Under the pieces are notes generated by a model. It had not been told where the DNA came from, did not search any database, and was given only the letters and a program-made list of their open reading frames with translations. Shown here piece after piece: positions 21,137-28,924 of a stretch of 55,779 nucleotides of DNA; the first letter of the stretch is position 1; each line of letters opens with the position of its first letter. Made by a program: the position numbers and the translations under genes. Origin of the DNA: an uncultured Succinivibrio sp. (lineage in GTDB: Bacteria; Pseudomonadota; Gammaproteobacteria; Enterobacterales; Succinivibrionaceae); the NCBI GenBank assembly GCA_900767695.1, contig CAAGAC010000013.1:1-55779 (forward strand). The letters are read 5' to 3'.

Positions 21137-21993
21137 TGTCTGTCTCGTCCACCAAGAGGAAGATCTACAAGGCGACCATGCTGTCGCTCTCGAACATCTG
21201 CATGGCGATCACCATCGCCCTGGTGTTCTTCCTCATCATCTACATCTTCGTCAAGTCTGTTCCGTACTTCAGCTGGGAGCTGCTATCGACCTCGCCCTCG
21301 TACCTCAAGGGCACCATAGGCGTGTTCCCCGACATCATGAACACCATCTACATCATCTTCATGGCGCTGGTGCTCGTGCTGCCGATGGGCGTGGGAACGG
21401 CCATCTACCTCAACGAGTACTCCAACCGCCCGAAGGTCGAGAAGGCCATCGAGTACTGCATCGAGACCCTGGCGGGCATCCCGTCCATCATCTACGGCCT
21501 CGTCGGCATGCTGGTGTTCTGCCAGTTCATGGGGCTGCAGACCTCGCTGCTCGCAGGCGCCCTGACCCTCATGATCATGAACCTGCCCACCATCATCAGG
21601 ACCACTCAGGAGTCGCTCAAGACCGTGCCGCAGAGCTACCGCGAGGGCGCGTTCGGCCTGGGCGCGGCCAAGTGGCGCGTCATCAGGACCGTGGTGCTCC
21701 CGTGCTGCATCGACGGCATTGTCACCGGCTGCATCCTCGCGGTCGGCCGCATGATGGGCGAGTCGGCGGCGCTGCTGTTCACCGCGGGCTTCGCGCACAA
21801 CCTCAACGGCTTCTTCGACGCCATGCACTCGGCAGGCGCCACGCTGACCGTCGCCCTCTACGTCTACGCCAAGGAGCAGGGCCGCTTCGACGTCGCCTTC
21901 GTCATCGCCGCCATCCTCATGCTCATGAGCCTCATCATCAACATCACCGCGACGGTGCTGGCCCGCCGCATCCAGAAGAGAAAAGGTGCATAA
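21136..21993 (+). CDS. pstA: Phosphate ABC transporter permease PstA
   Basis: Partner permease of PstC. The 285-residue protein has the conserved TLAGIPSIIYGLVGM segment and the coupling loop TVPQSYREGAFGLGAAKWRVIRTVVLP. About six membrane helices are predicted; the first is near residues 19-40. It overlaps pstC by one base and is followed by pstB after 3 bases. Confidence 0.96.
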   Translation: MSVSSTKRKIYKATMLSLSNICMAITIALVFFLIIYIFVKSVPYFSWELLSTSPSYLKGTIGVFPDIMNTIYIIFMALVLVLPMGVGTAIYLNEYSNRPKVEKAIEYCIETLAGIPSIIYGLVGMLVFCQFMGLQTSLLAGALTLMIMNLPTIIRTTQESLKTVPQSYREGAFGLGAAKWRVIRTVVLPCCIDGIVTGCILAVGRMMGESAALLFTAGFAHNLNGFFDAMHSAGATLTVALYVYAKEQGRFDVAFVIAAILMLMSLIINITATVLARRIQKRKGA

Positions 21994-21996
21994 ACC

Positions 21997-22782
21997 ATGT
22001 CAGAAAACATCGCGCAAGCCGCTGGCGAGACCAACATCTTCACCGTCAGGAAGTTCAACCTCTGGTACGGCGACCACCACGCGCTCCACAACATCAACAT
22101 GGACATCAAGGAGCACACCATCACGGCCCTCATCGGCCCCTCGGGGTGCGGCAAGTCCACGTTCATCCGCAACCTCAACCGCATGAACGACCTAATCCCG
22201 TCCACCAAGCTCGAGGGCAGCATCCTCTACAACAACGAGGAGCTCGTGAACGCCGACATCGACGTGTCGAAGCTTCGCAAGGAGGTGGGCATGGTCTTCC
22301 AGAAGCCCAACCCCTTCCCGATGAGCATCTACGACAACATCGCCTACGGCCCCAGGACCCACGGCGTGCGCAACCGCGCCAAGCTCGACAGCCTCGTCAC
22401 CGAGTCGCTCAAGTCGGCGGCCATCTACGAGGAGGTCAAGGATCGCATGAACACCTCCGCGCTCGGCCTCTCCGGCGGCCAGCAGCAGAGGCTGTGCATC
22501 GCCAGGGCGCTTGCAGTGCAGCCGCGTGTGCTGCTCATGGACGAGCCGACCTCGGCCCTCGACCCGATCTCGACGGGCAAGATCGAGGAACTGGCCATGC
22601 AGCTCAAGGAGAAGTACACGATCGTCATCGTGACCCACAACATGCAGCAGGCGCTGCGCATCTCCGACTACACGGCATTCTTCCTGCTTGGCGATCTCGT
22701 CGAGTTCGGGCCGACGGAGAAGATCTTCACCAAGCCTGAGGACAAGAGGACCGAGGACTACATCACCGGGAGGTTCGGTTAA
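21997..22782 (+). CDS. pstB: Phosphate ABC transporter ATP-binding protein PstB
   Basis: ATPase of the PstSCAB importer. The 261-residue protein has Walker A GPSGCGKST, the PstB-specific FIRNLNRMNDLIPS, the ABC signature LSGGQQQRLCIARAL, Walker B VLLMDEPTSALDP and the H-loop THNMQQA. Length and sequence match the family throughout. phoU follows after 2 bases. Confidence 0.97.
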   Translation: MSENIAQAAGETNIFTVRKFNLWYGDHHALHNINMDIKEHTITALIGPSGCGKSTFIRNLNRMNDLIPSTKLEGSILYNNEELVNADIDVSKLRKEVGMVFQKPNPFPMSIYDNIAYGPRTHGVRNRAKLDSLVTESLKSAAIYEEVKDRMNTSALGLSGGQQQRLCIARALAVQPRVLLMDEPTSALDPISTGKIEELAMQLKEKYTIVIVTHNMQQALRISDYTAFFLLGDLVEFGPTEKIFTKPEDKRTEDYITGRFG

Positions 22783-22784
22783 AA

Positions 22785-23432
22785 ATGAGAGAGAAATTCG
22801 ACGAGCAGCTCGACGAGCTCAACAGGCAGTTCATCCTCCTGGGATCCGTGTGCGAGAAGAACATCGCCAGGGACGCCGAGGCCATCCGCAACCACGATCG
22901 CGAGGAGGCCCTCGCGGTCTTCAACCAGGAGTACGAGCTCAACAACCGCAGCCGCGACATCGAGAGGCTCTGCCTCTCGCTGATCCTCCGCCAGCAGCCG
23001 GTAGCAAGCGATCTGAGGCTGGTCTCCGGCGTGCTCAAGATGGTCACCGATCTCGACCGCATCGGCGCCCAGGCTGGCGACATCGCCGAGATCATCATGA
23101 AGTACGACTTCAGCCACAAGGGCGAGGATCAGGAGCTCCTGCTCAAGATGGCCGACGAGTGCGGCAAGGTGCTGCACGCCGCCATCGACGCCTACGTCAG
23201 GCTCGATCAGAAGACCGCCGAGGAGGTGCTGCGCATGGACGACAGCGTCGACCAGTACTTCGCCATGGTCAAGGAGGCCATCATCCAGGAGGTGTCGCGC
23301 CAGGAGACCCCCAAGATCTCGTTCGACGTCATCCTTATGGCAAAATACCTCGAGCGAATCGGCGACCACTGCTGCAACATCGCGCAGTGGGTGCTGTACA
23401 TCATCACGGGCAAGCAGCCTGGGACCAGGTGA
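22785..23432 (+). CDS. phoU: Phosphate signalling protein PhoU
   Basis: PhoU connects PstSCAB to the PhoR kinase and keeps the Pho response off when phosphate is plentiful. The 215-residue protein is all helical, with two PhoU repeats: the first from FDEQLDELNRQFILLG through LVSGVLKMVTDLDRIGAQAGDIAE, the second ending MAKYLERIGDHCCNIAQWVLYIITG. These E(D)xxRIGD segments are the metal-binding motifs. It is tightly coupled to pstB and phoB. Confidence 0.95.
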   Translation: MREKFDEQLDELNRQFILLGSVCEKNIARDAEAIRNHDREEALAVFNQEYELNNRSRDIERLCLSLILRQQPVASDLRLVSGVLKMVTDLDRIGAQAGDIAEIIMKYDFSHKGEDQELLLKMADECGKVLHAAIDAYVRLDQKTAEEVLRMDDSVDQYFAMVKEAIIQEVSRQETPKISFDVILMAKYLERIGDHCCNIAQWVLYIITGKQPGTR

Positions 23433-23438
23433 GGCGAC

Positions 23439-24107
23439 ATGATCTACTGCGTGGAAGACGACACTGACATCAGGGAAATCGAGACGTACACCCTGCGCTC
23501 CCTAAACCTCCAGGCAGAGGGCTTCCCCGACGGAAAGAGCTTCTTCGAGGCGGTCGACCGCGAGCTCCCCGAGCTCGTGATCCTCGACGTGATGCTGCCG
23601 GACATCGACGGCGTCGAGATCCTGAGGCGGCTTCGCCGCACCGCCCGCACGAGGTCGATCCCGGTCATCATGGCCACGGCCAAGGGAGCGGAGTACGAGC
23701 GCGTCGGCGCGCTCGACGCCGGCGCCGACGACTACCTGACCAAGCCCTTCTCGATGATGGAGATGGCCGCGCGGGTGAGGGCGGTGCTCCGCCGCACCCG
23801 CGATGACCGCGAGGACGTCATCTCCATGGGCGGGGTCGAGCTCAACGAGTCGCGCCACGAGGTGCGGGTCGACGGCAAGGCCATCGAACTGACCTTCAAG
23901 GAGTTCGAGCTGCTCTCGCTCCTGATGCGCCACCCGGGCAGGGTCTACTCCAGGGAGATGCTCCTTGGGAAGATCTGGAACCTCGAGTACGACGGCGAGA
24001 ACCGCACCGTGGACGTCCACGTGCGCAACCTGCGCCAGAAGCTCGGGGAGAAGTGCGACATCATCCGCACCGTGAGGGGCCTGGGGTACAAGGCCGAGGA
24101 GGCCTGA
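23439..24107 (+). CDS. phoB: Response regulator PhoB-like, OmpR family
   Basis: Transcription factor of the phosphate two-component system. The 222-residue protein has a receiver domain with acidic residues Glu6-Asp7-Asp8, phospho-acceptor Asp50 (VILDVMLPDIDG) and the Lys in DDYLTKPF. A winged-helix DNA-binding domain follows (about 125-222, with RTVDVHVRNLRQKLG and RTVRGLGYKAEE). Position between phoU and a phoR-like kinase identifies it as the Pho regulator. It probably acts on the repeat array upstream of pstS. The first residues are MIYCVEDD, a form commoner in anaerobes than the enteric PhoB. Confidence 0.9.
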   Translation: MIYCVEDDTDIREIETYTLRSLNLQAEGFPDGKSFFEAVDRELPELVILDVMLPDIDGVEILRRLRRTARTRSIPVIMATAKGAEYERVGALDAGADDYLTKPFSMMEMAARVRAVLRRTRDDREDVISMGGVELNESRHEVRVDGKAIELTFKEFELLSLLMRHPGRVYSREMLLGKIWNLEYDGENRTVDVHVRNLRQKLGEKCDIIRTVRGLGYKAEEA

Positions 24108-25820
24108 TTGCTCAGGTGGAGGATTTTCTGGGGGATATTCGTGTCCTCCCTCGCGGTGATGCTCATCGCCACTGCGGCGGTGATCCTGGTCTCCTCGGGC
24201 ATCAGCGCCCAGAACGCCCGCCACGAGCTTGAGGCCTACACCCACAACCTGGGCTCCCTGGTCGAGGACGAGGGCGCGCAGCGGCTCTCGTCGCTGCGCG
24301 CCTTCCCCTTCCGCGTGACCCTCATAGGCAGGGACGGCAAGGTGCTGTTTGACAGCAATGCCGCGCCATCCTCGATGGGCAACCACCTCATGCGCAGGGA
24401 GGTCCAGGAGGCCCTGGTCAAGGGCGCGGGCTCGGACGCGCGCTACTCGCAGACCCTCTCGGTGCGCACGCACTACTTCGCGCTGCGCCTGGCCGACGGG
24501 ACCTTCCTGCGCTGCTCCTACTCGGTGGACACCGTGTTCCGGAGGATCCTCTCGCTGCTCTCCTACATGGCGCTCATCGTCATCGCCTCGGCTGTGATCT
24601 CCTGCATGACCGCGCGCTACATCGCCCGCCGCATCACCGAGCCATTGAACCGCATCGATCTCGACCATCCGCTTGAGAACGACATCTACGACGAGATGAC
24701 GCCGCTTCTGGAGCGCATAGCAAGCCAGCAGCGCCACATCGCATCCCAGCTTGAGAAGATCAGGGGCCAGTCCGAGGAGCTCACCGCCGTGACCTCGAAC
24801 ATGACCGAGGGCCTGGTGATCCTGAACGCCGTGGGCGAGGTGCTGAGCATCAACCACTCGGCGATGAGGATCCTCGGCACCGACAGCTCCTGCGTCGGGC
24901 ACAGCTTCCTCGCCGTCGACCGCTCCGACTACGTGCGCTCCCTCTTCGAGGAGGGCAAGGGCGAGCGCAGCCGCAGCTCCGAGTTCGAGCGAGGCGGAGC
25001 CATCTACAAGGTCTTCTTCAACCGCGTGGGATCGGAGAGCGAGCTTCACGGCTACGCCCTCATCTACATCGACGTGACCGCAGCGCGCCAGGCCGAGAGG
25101 CAGCGCCAGGAGTTCACGGCAAACGTCTCCCACGAGCTCAAGACCCCGCTCCAGTCCATCATCGGCGCGGCCGAGCTTTTGGAGTCCGGGCTTGTGAAGG
25201 ACGCGGACAGGCCTGACTTCTACCGCCGCATCGGCAGGCAGGGGCATGCGCTTCTAGGGATGATCAACGACATCATCTTCCTGTCGCGCCTTGACGAGGG
25301 GAAGGCGCGCGAGAGCATGGAGGATCTCGACGTCGCGGCCATCTGCCGCGACGCCTTCAGGGTGCTTGACGACAAGGCCTCGCAAAAGGGGATAAGCCTC
25401 AAGCTCGAAGGCTCCTGCGCCTCCTTCCGCGGGATCTACCGCTACCTCTACGAGCTGGTGTTCAACCTCTCGGAGAACGCGGTCAAGTACGGGCGCGTCG
25501 GCGGCTGGGTCAAGGTGTCGCTTGCAGATCGCGAAGGCGGGGGCTGCGTCATCAGGGTCTCGGACAACGGCAAGGGGATCCCTCCTGCCGATCAGGAGCA
25601 CGTCTTCGAGCGCTTCTACCGCGTCGACAAGAGCCATTCAAAGCGCTCCGAGGGCACGGGACTGGGGCTTTCCATCGTCAAGCGCGTCGCGATGTTCTTT
25701 GGCGGCAGCGTCGAGCTTGAGAGCGAGGCCGGGCGCGGCAGCACCTTCACGGTGATCCTCCCAGGCCGCCCCGATAGCTCGGATGGTGCGAACGCGGGCG
25801 CAAAACCGCAAGGCGCCTGA
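24108..25820 (+). CDS. phoR: Phosphate-sensing histidine kinase PhoR-like
   Basis: Membrane kinase partner of PhoB. The 570-residue protein has a first membrane segment (about 7-29), a periplasmic region of about 115 residues, a second segment (about 148-168), a HAMP-like linker, and a PAS-like region from about 230 (GLVILNAVGEVLSINHSAMRILG). A HisKA domain with His342 (VSHELKTPLQSIIG) and a HATPase domain with NAVKYG, SDNGKGIP and GTGLGLSIVKR follow. E. coli PhoR has no large periplasmic domain, so this resembles the Gram-positive type. Start is TTG directly after the phoB stop, supported by GAGGAGG five bases before. Confidence 0.88.
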   Translation: MLRWRIFWGIFVSSLAVMLIATAAVILVSSGISAQNARHELEAYTHNLGSLVEDEGAQRLSSLRAFPFRVTLIGRDGKVLFDSNAAPSSMGNHLMRREVQEALVKGAGSDARYSQTLSVRTHYFALRLADGTFLRCSYSVDTVFRRILSLLSYMALIVIASAVISCMTARYIARRITEPLNRIDLDHPLENDIYDEMTPLLERIASQQRHIASQLEKIRGQSEELTAVTSNMTEGLVILNAVGEVLSINHSAMRILGTDSSCVGHSFLAVDRSDYVRSLFEEGKGERSRSSEFERGGAIYKVFFNRVGSESELHGYALIYIDVTAARQAERQRQEFTANVSHELKTPLQSIIGAAELLESGLVKDADRPDFYRRIGRQGHALLGMINDIIFLSRLDEGKARESMEDLDVAAICRDAFRVLDDKASQKGISLKLEGSCASFRGIYRYLYELVFNLSENAVKYGRVGGWVKVSLADREGGGCVIRVSDNGKGIPPADQEHVFERFYRVDKSHSKRSEGTGLGLSIVKRVAMFFGGSVELESEAGRGSTFTVILPGRPDSSDGANAGAKPQGA

Positions 25821-25850
25821 GCGCGGGCGCCGCCAACCCTGTATATTAAC

Positions 25851-25875
25851 GGCCGGGCGGGAGCCCGGCCTTTTC
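25851..25875 (+). terminator. Rho-independent terminator after phoR
   Basis: Perfect GGCCGGGC/GCCCGGCC stem with a 4-base loop followed by TTTTC. It ends the pst-pho operon. Confidence 0.8.
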
Positions 25876-25917
25876 GCGTCCGGCTCCCGGGCAGTTCAAA
25901 GCTTTGGGGATAGAACC

Positions 25918-26904
25918 ATGCAGCAGCATCTAGCAGACAAGAACATCGCCCTCGATCTGGTGAGGGTAACCGAGGCGGCGGCGCTGGCGTCGGCCGTAGA
26001 GACCGGCCGCGGCGACAAGGACGCGGTCGATCAGGCGGCGGTCAACGCCATGCGCATCGCCTTCCAGGCCCTGCACATCCGCGGCACCGTGGTCATCGGC
26101 GAGGGCGAGAAGGATCACGCGCCGATGCTCTTCAACGGCGAGAAGGTCGGCTTCGGCGACGGCCCGGAGATGGACGTCGCGGTCGATCCGGTCGACGGCA
26201 CCTCCTGCGTGGCCTTCGGCAGGCCCAACGGCATGGCCTCCGCCGGCCTCGCGCTCAAGGGGACCATGTTCAGCCCGGGCCGCAGCTACTACTGCATGAA
26301 GCTCGTGGTGCCGCGCGAGGCGGCCGGCGTCGCCGATCTCGACGCCCCGGCAGGCGAGACGGCCAGGAAAGTCGCCAAGGCGCTAGGCAAGGGCATCAGC
26401 GAGCTCAACGTCTTCGTGCTCGACAAGCCACGCCACGAGAAGCTCGCCTCGGAGCTGAGGCAGGCCGGCGCGCGCGTGCTCCTCCATCCCGAGGGCGACA
26501 TCGCGGGCGCGCTGATGGTGGCCGATCCCTTCAGCAGCATCGACATGCTCATCGGCGTCGGCGGCACTCCAGAGGCCATCGTCACGGCCTGCGGGATCAA
26601 GGGATCGGGCGCGCAGATGCTCACCCGCCTCTCCCCCAAGACCGAGGAGGAGAGGCGCGCGATCGAGGAGGACGGCATCGATCTCAAGGCCGTGCGCTCG
26701 CTTGACGATCTGGTGAGGACCGACCAGTGCTACTTCGCCTGCACCGGCGTGACCAACGGCGAGCTCCTCGAGGGCGTGCGCTACCTCAACGGCTACGCGA
26801 TCACCCAGTCGCTCACCACCCGCGGCCGCACCGGCACCCGCAGGCTTATCCAGGCCTTCCACGACCGCGACAAGCTTTCCAAGATGAGCTCGGTCAGGTA
26901 CTGA
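25918..26904 (+). CDS. glpX: Class II fructose-1,6-bisphosphatase GlpX
   Basis: This enzyme removes the 1-phosphate of fructose 1,6-bisphosphate in gluconeogenesis. The 328-residue protein matches the family in length, with GEGEKDHAPML at 61-71 and the metal-binding DPVDGT at 90-95 typical of the lithium-sensitive phosphatase fold. LIGVGGTPEAIVTACGIKGSG and the C-terminal TTRGRTGTRRLI are conserved. ATG 25918 was chosen over the longer upstream frame because family homology starts at MQQHLADKNIALDLVRVTEAAA and the phoR terminator lies inside the extension. It seems to be a single-gene unit between two terminators. Confidence 0.95.
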   Translation: MQQHLADKNIALDLVRVTEAAALASAVETGRGDKDAVDQAAVNAMRIAFQALHIRGTVVIGEGEKDHAPMLFNGEKVGFGDGPEMDVAVDPVDGTSCVAFGRPNGMASAGLALKGTMFSPGRSYYCMKLVVPREAAGVADLDAPAGETARKVAKALGKGISELNVFVLDKPRHEKLASELRQAGARVLLHPEGDIAGALMVADPFSSIDMLIGVGGTPEAIVTACGIKGSGAQMLTRLSPKTEEERRAIEEDGIDLKAVRSLDDLVRTDQCYFACTGVTNGELLEGVRYLNGYAITQSLTTRGRTGTRRLIQAFHDRDKLSKMSSVRY

Positions 26905-26911
26905 GAAAAAG

Positions 26912-26938
26912 ATCCCCAGGCCAAGTCCTGGGGATTTC
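26912..26938 (+). terminator. Terminator hairpin after glpX
   Basis: ATCCCCAGG/CCTGGGGAT perfect 9-base stem with a 6-base loop, then TTTCAT. Weak U-tract but correctly placed 8 bases after the stop. Confidence 0.65.
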
Positions 26939-26986
26939 ATCGCGCCCCCGGATCCCCACCACGGGGCGCGCTCCCGCAGGCGCGGG

Positions 26987-27012
26987 AAAAAAACGCCCCG
27001 CATCAGCGGGGC
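26987..27012 (-). terminator. Rho-independent terminator of the minus-strand SieB-like gene
   Basis: Read on the minus strand, GCCCCGC/GCGGGGC (plus 26995-27012) is followed by G and seven T bases (plus 26987-26993). It lies 33 bases after the stop codon of the minus-strand gene. Confidence 0.8.
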
Positions 27013-27044
27013 TTCAAATTCATTGCAGGATTGAAAATCTATGG

Positions 27045-27647
27045 TCAGGCGGCCTTGTAGGCGCCGCTGCGGTAGACGTGGCGCACCTTGGGCTCGGGCC
27101 TGGCGTACTCGGGGCGCTCGCTCATGAGCTGGTTTATCTGATCCTCGGTAAGCTTGCCCGCGCTGATCCCGATGGCGCGGTAGGTGATGAAGGGGCGGGC
27201 CTGGCGGGAGATTGCGACCGAGGCCTTGCCGTCGTCGCCTGCAGGTGAGACCTGCTCCAGGATCCTGCTGCCGATGAGGCCGCGCACGGTGGGCTGGCTC
27301 AAGGGCACGCGCAGCTCGGACTTGCGCTGGAGCACGAACTCGCGGATGAGCGCGCGCTCGGAGAAGTCCATGTTCCCGACGGAGAGCTCCATCTTCTTCT
27401 GGCTCATCCTCTGGATCTTGCTCCTGCGCATCGAGGAGAAGATCCCGATGATCGCCTGGGCGATGAAGTTTGAAAGCTCGAATATGAGGGCAAGGTAGAG
27501 GAAGCCCCTGCAAGGCTCGATCCTGGCAGAAAGGTCTGCCGAGAAGCGCTCCCAGGGGATGAAGAGCAGCGCCAGCGTGGCGATCGAGAGCCACACCATG
27601 ACGATGTTGAGGATGAAGAATGAGCTGTTCCTTTCGTTCTTTTCCAT
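27045..27647 (-). CDS. Two-TM membrane protein resembling superinfection exclusion protein B (SieB)
   Basis: The 200-residue protein has two predicted membrane helices (about 10-30 and 48-71) followed by a cytoplasmic domain. The C-terminal part (about 93-190: SERALIREFVLQRKSELRVPL, then TVRGLIGSRILEQVS and a SxRPFITYRAIG segment) has the layout I know for the superinfection exclusion B family. I could not confirm this by search. ATG 27647 was chosen for its AAGGAG ribosome site; the frame runs on upstream without signal. It has its own terminator and, 50 bases upstream, a full-consensus sigma-54 promoter. It is transcribed away from glnB. Role unknown: phage exclusion or an envelope or nitrogen response are both possible. 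Confidence 0.5.
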   Translation of the reverse strand: MEKNERNSSFFILNIVMVWLSIATLALLFIPWERFSADLSARIEPCRGFLYLALIFELSNFIAQAIIGIFSSMRRSKIQRMSQKKMELSVGNMDFSERALIREFVLQRKSELRVPLSQPTVRGLIGSRILEQVSPAGDDGKASVAISRQARPFITYRAIGISAGKLTEDQINQLMSERPEYARPEPKVRHVYRSGAYKAA

Positions 27648-27697
27648 AAGTCCGCTCCTTGTTCCTATCAAAACCCTGACGGTTACGGAAGCTTTAA

Positions 27698-27713
27698 AGC
27701 AACAGCCGTGCCA
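27698..27713 (-). promoter_or_regulatory. Consensus sigma-54 (RpoN) promoter
   Basis: The minus strand reads TGGCACGGCTGTTGCT, matching the sigma-54 consensus TGGCACG-N4-TTGCW at every defined position with the obligatory GG to GC spacing. The predicted start is near 27687, about 40 bases before the SieB-like ATG. Such promoters need an enhancer-binding activator such as NtrC. Confidence 0.85.
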
Positions 27714-27728
27714 GATCACGTAAAACCA

Positions 27729-27751
27729 TTTTGCATCAGCAGGTTGCAAAA
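27729..27751. promoter_or_regulatory. Inverted repeat between the sigma-54 promoter and glnB
   Basis: TTTTGCA and TGCAAAA form a perfect dyad separated by 9 bases, centred about 53 bases upstream of the predicted sigma-54 start. It is a candidate activator site, possibly NtrC-like (NtrC sites are TGCAC-type dyads), and could also affect glnB, which is divergent. Confidence 0.5.
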
Positions 27752-27783
27752 ATCCGTCAAGGCATCGTGCGGCAGGGCGCCGG

Positions 27784-27814
27784 TTTTCCGCCGCTCCCAC
27801 GCGCATGCTAGAAT
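27784..27814 (+). promoter_or_regulatory. Extended -10 promoter for glnB
   Basis: TGCTAGAAT (27806-27814) is an extended -10; TTTTCC (27784-27789) lies 19 bases upstream as a weak -35. A GGCGCC/GGCGCC hairpin (27830-27843) occurs in the leader. Confidence 0.5.
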
Positions 27815-27941
27815 GGGAAAGCCCCATGGGGCGCCTTGGCGCCCCCGGATCGCGCATGGCCGAAGGCCCTGCGCGGGGACGGACACTTAAGACGATATTC
27901 CAGGAGAAGGCTCCCGCGAGGGCGGAAGTCATGACAGCTTT

Positions 27942-28280
27942 ATGAAGAAGATAGTTGCGATAATCAAACCCTTCAAGCTTGACGACGTGCGCGAGGCGCT
28001 CAGCGCCCAGGGCATCAGCGGCATGACCGTGTCGGAGGTCAAGGGCTTCGGGCGCCAGAAGGGCCACACCGAGCTTTACCGCGGCGCCGAGTACGTCGTC
28101 GACTTCCTGCCCAAGGCCAAGATCGAGCTGGTGGTCAAGGATCAGGACGTGGACACCTGCGTCGAGGCCATCATCAAGGGCGCCCACACCGGCAAGATCG
28201 GCGACGGCAAGATCTTCGTGTCCGACGTCTCGCGCGTGATCCGCATCCGCACGGGCGAGGAAGGCGAGGACGCCATCTGA
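27942..28280 (+). CDS. glnB: Nitrogen regulatory protein P-II (GlnB)
   Basis: Trimeric signal protein that senses 2-oxoglutarate, ATP/ADP and glutamine and controls GlnE, NtrB and other targets. It is 112 residues. Tyr51 in the T-loop (HTELYRGAEY) is the uridylylation site. KGFGRQKGHTELYRGAEY and TGKIGDGKIFV are the two PII signatures, and the end RIRTGEEGEDAI is of the GlnB rather than GlnK type. It is not next to amtB, which also favours GlnB. It is followed after 2 bases by a lytic transglycosylase-like gene. Confidence 0.95.
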   Translation: MKKIVAIIKPFKLDDVREALSAQGISGMTVSEVKGFGRQKGHTELYRGAEYVVDFLPKAKIELVVKDQDVDTCVEAIIKGAHTGKIGDGKIFVSDVSRVIRIRTGEEGEDAI

Positions 28281-28282
28281 CC

Positions 28283-28861
28283 GTGCGCGCAAGGCTCGCC
28301 GCCGCGCTGGCACTGTCCGGCGCGCTGATCGCAGGCTGCTCGACCGAGCCGCCCTCAAAACCCGCCAACCTCTGCTCGGTGTTTCAGGAGAAGGACGACT
28401 GGTACGCCGATGCGCACCGCGTCCATGAGCGCTACGGCGTTCCCATCGACGTGGCGCTGGCGATCATGGCCCAGGAGTCGTCCTTCCGCGACGACGCCAA
28501 GCCGCCGATGCGCTGGTTCCTCTTTATACCCCTGGGGCGCGGCAGCAGCGCCTACGGCTACGCCCAGGCCACCGACGAGAGCTGGGACCTCTACACGAGC
28601 GAGGCCGGATCCTTCTTCTCCGACCGCGACGACTTCGGCGACGCGCTCGACTTCATCGGCTGGTACATGTCGAAGACCCGCCAGCAGAACGGGGTGGCCT
28701 ACACCGACGCCTACAACCAGTACCTCAACTACCACGAGGGCTGGAAGGGCTACCGCATGGGCACCTACAAGGGCAAGGACTGGCTCGTGAGCGCGGCAAG
28801 GCAGGTGGCCTACCGCGCCGCGGCCTACCGCGCGCAGCTGCTGCACTGCGAGCTCTACTGA
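28283..28861 (+). CDS. Lytic transglycosylase-like lipoprotein (SLT domain)
   Basis: The 192-residue protein has a lipoprotein signal peptide with lipobox LIAGC (Cys19). Its enzymatic core has the catalytic-type Glu65 in IMAQESSFRDDA and the conserved SSAYGYAQATDESWDLY, FIGWYMSKT and YLNYHEGWKGY segments of the SLT fold. It would cleave peptidoglycan glycan strands at the outer membrane's inner face. Start is GTG, set by the lipobox and close spacing to glnB. The GlnB-lipoprotein link looks positional, with no known functional tie. Confidence 0.85.
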   Translation: MRARLAAALALSGALIAGCSTEPPSKPANLCSVFQEKDDWYADAHRVHERYGVPIDVALAIMAQESSFRDDAKPPMRWFLFIPLGRGSSAYGYAQATDESWDLYTSEAGSFFSDRDDFGDALDFIGWYMSKTRQQNGVAYTDAYNQYLNYHEGWKGYRMGTYKGKDWLVSAARQVAYRAAAYRAQLLHCELY

Positions 28862-28880
28862 TTTCAAAGAAGAACAACGA

Positions 28881-28901
28881 GGGCGCGGCCAGTCCGCGCC
28901 C
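28881..28901 (+). terminator. Hairpin between the SLT lipoprotein gene and luxS
   Basis: GGGCGCGG/CCGCGCCC perfect stem with 5-base loop followed by TGGCTTT. The U-tract is poor, so it may be a weak terminator or leader hairpin of luxS. Confidence 0.45.
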
Positions 28902-28924
28902 TGGCTTTAAAAGGAGTTTGAAAA

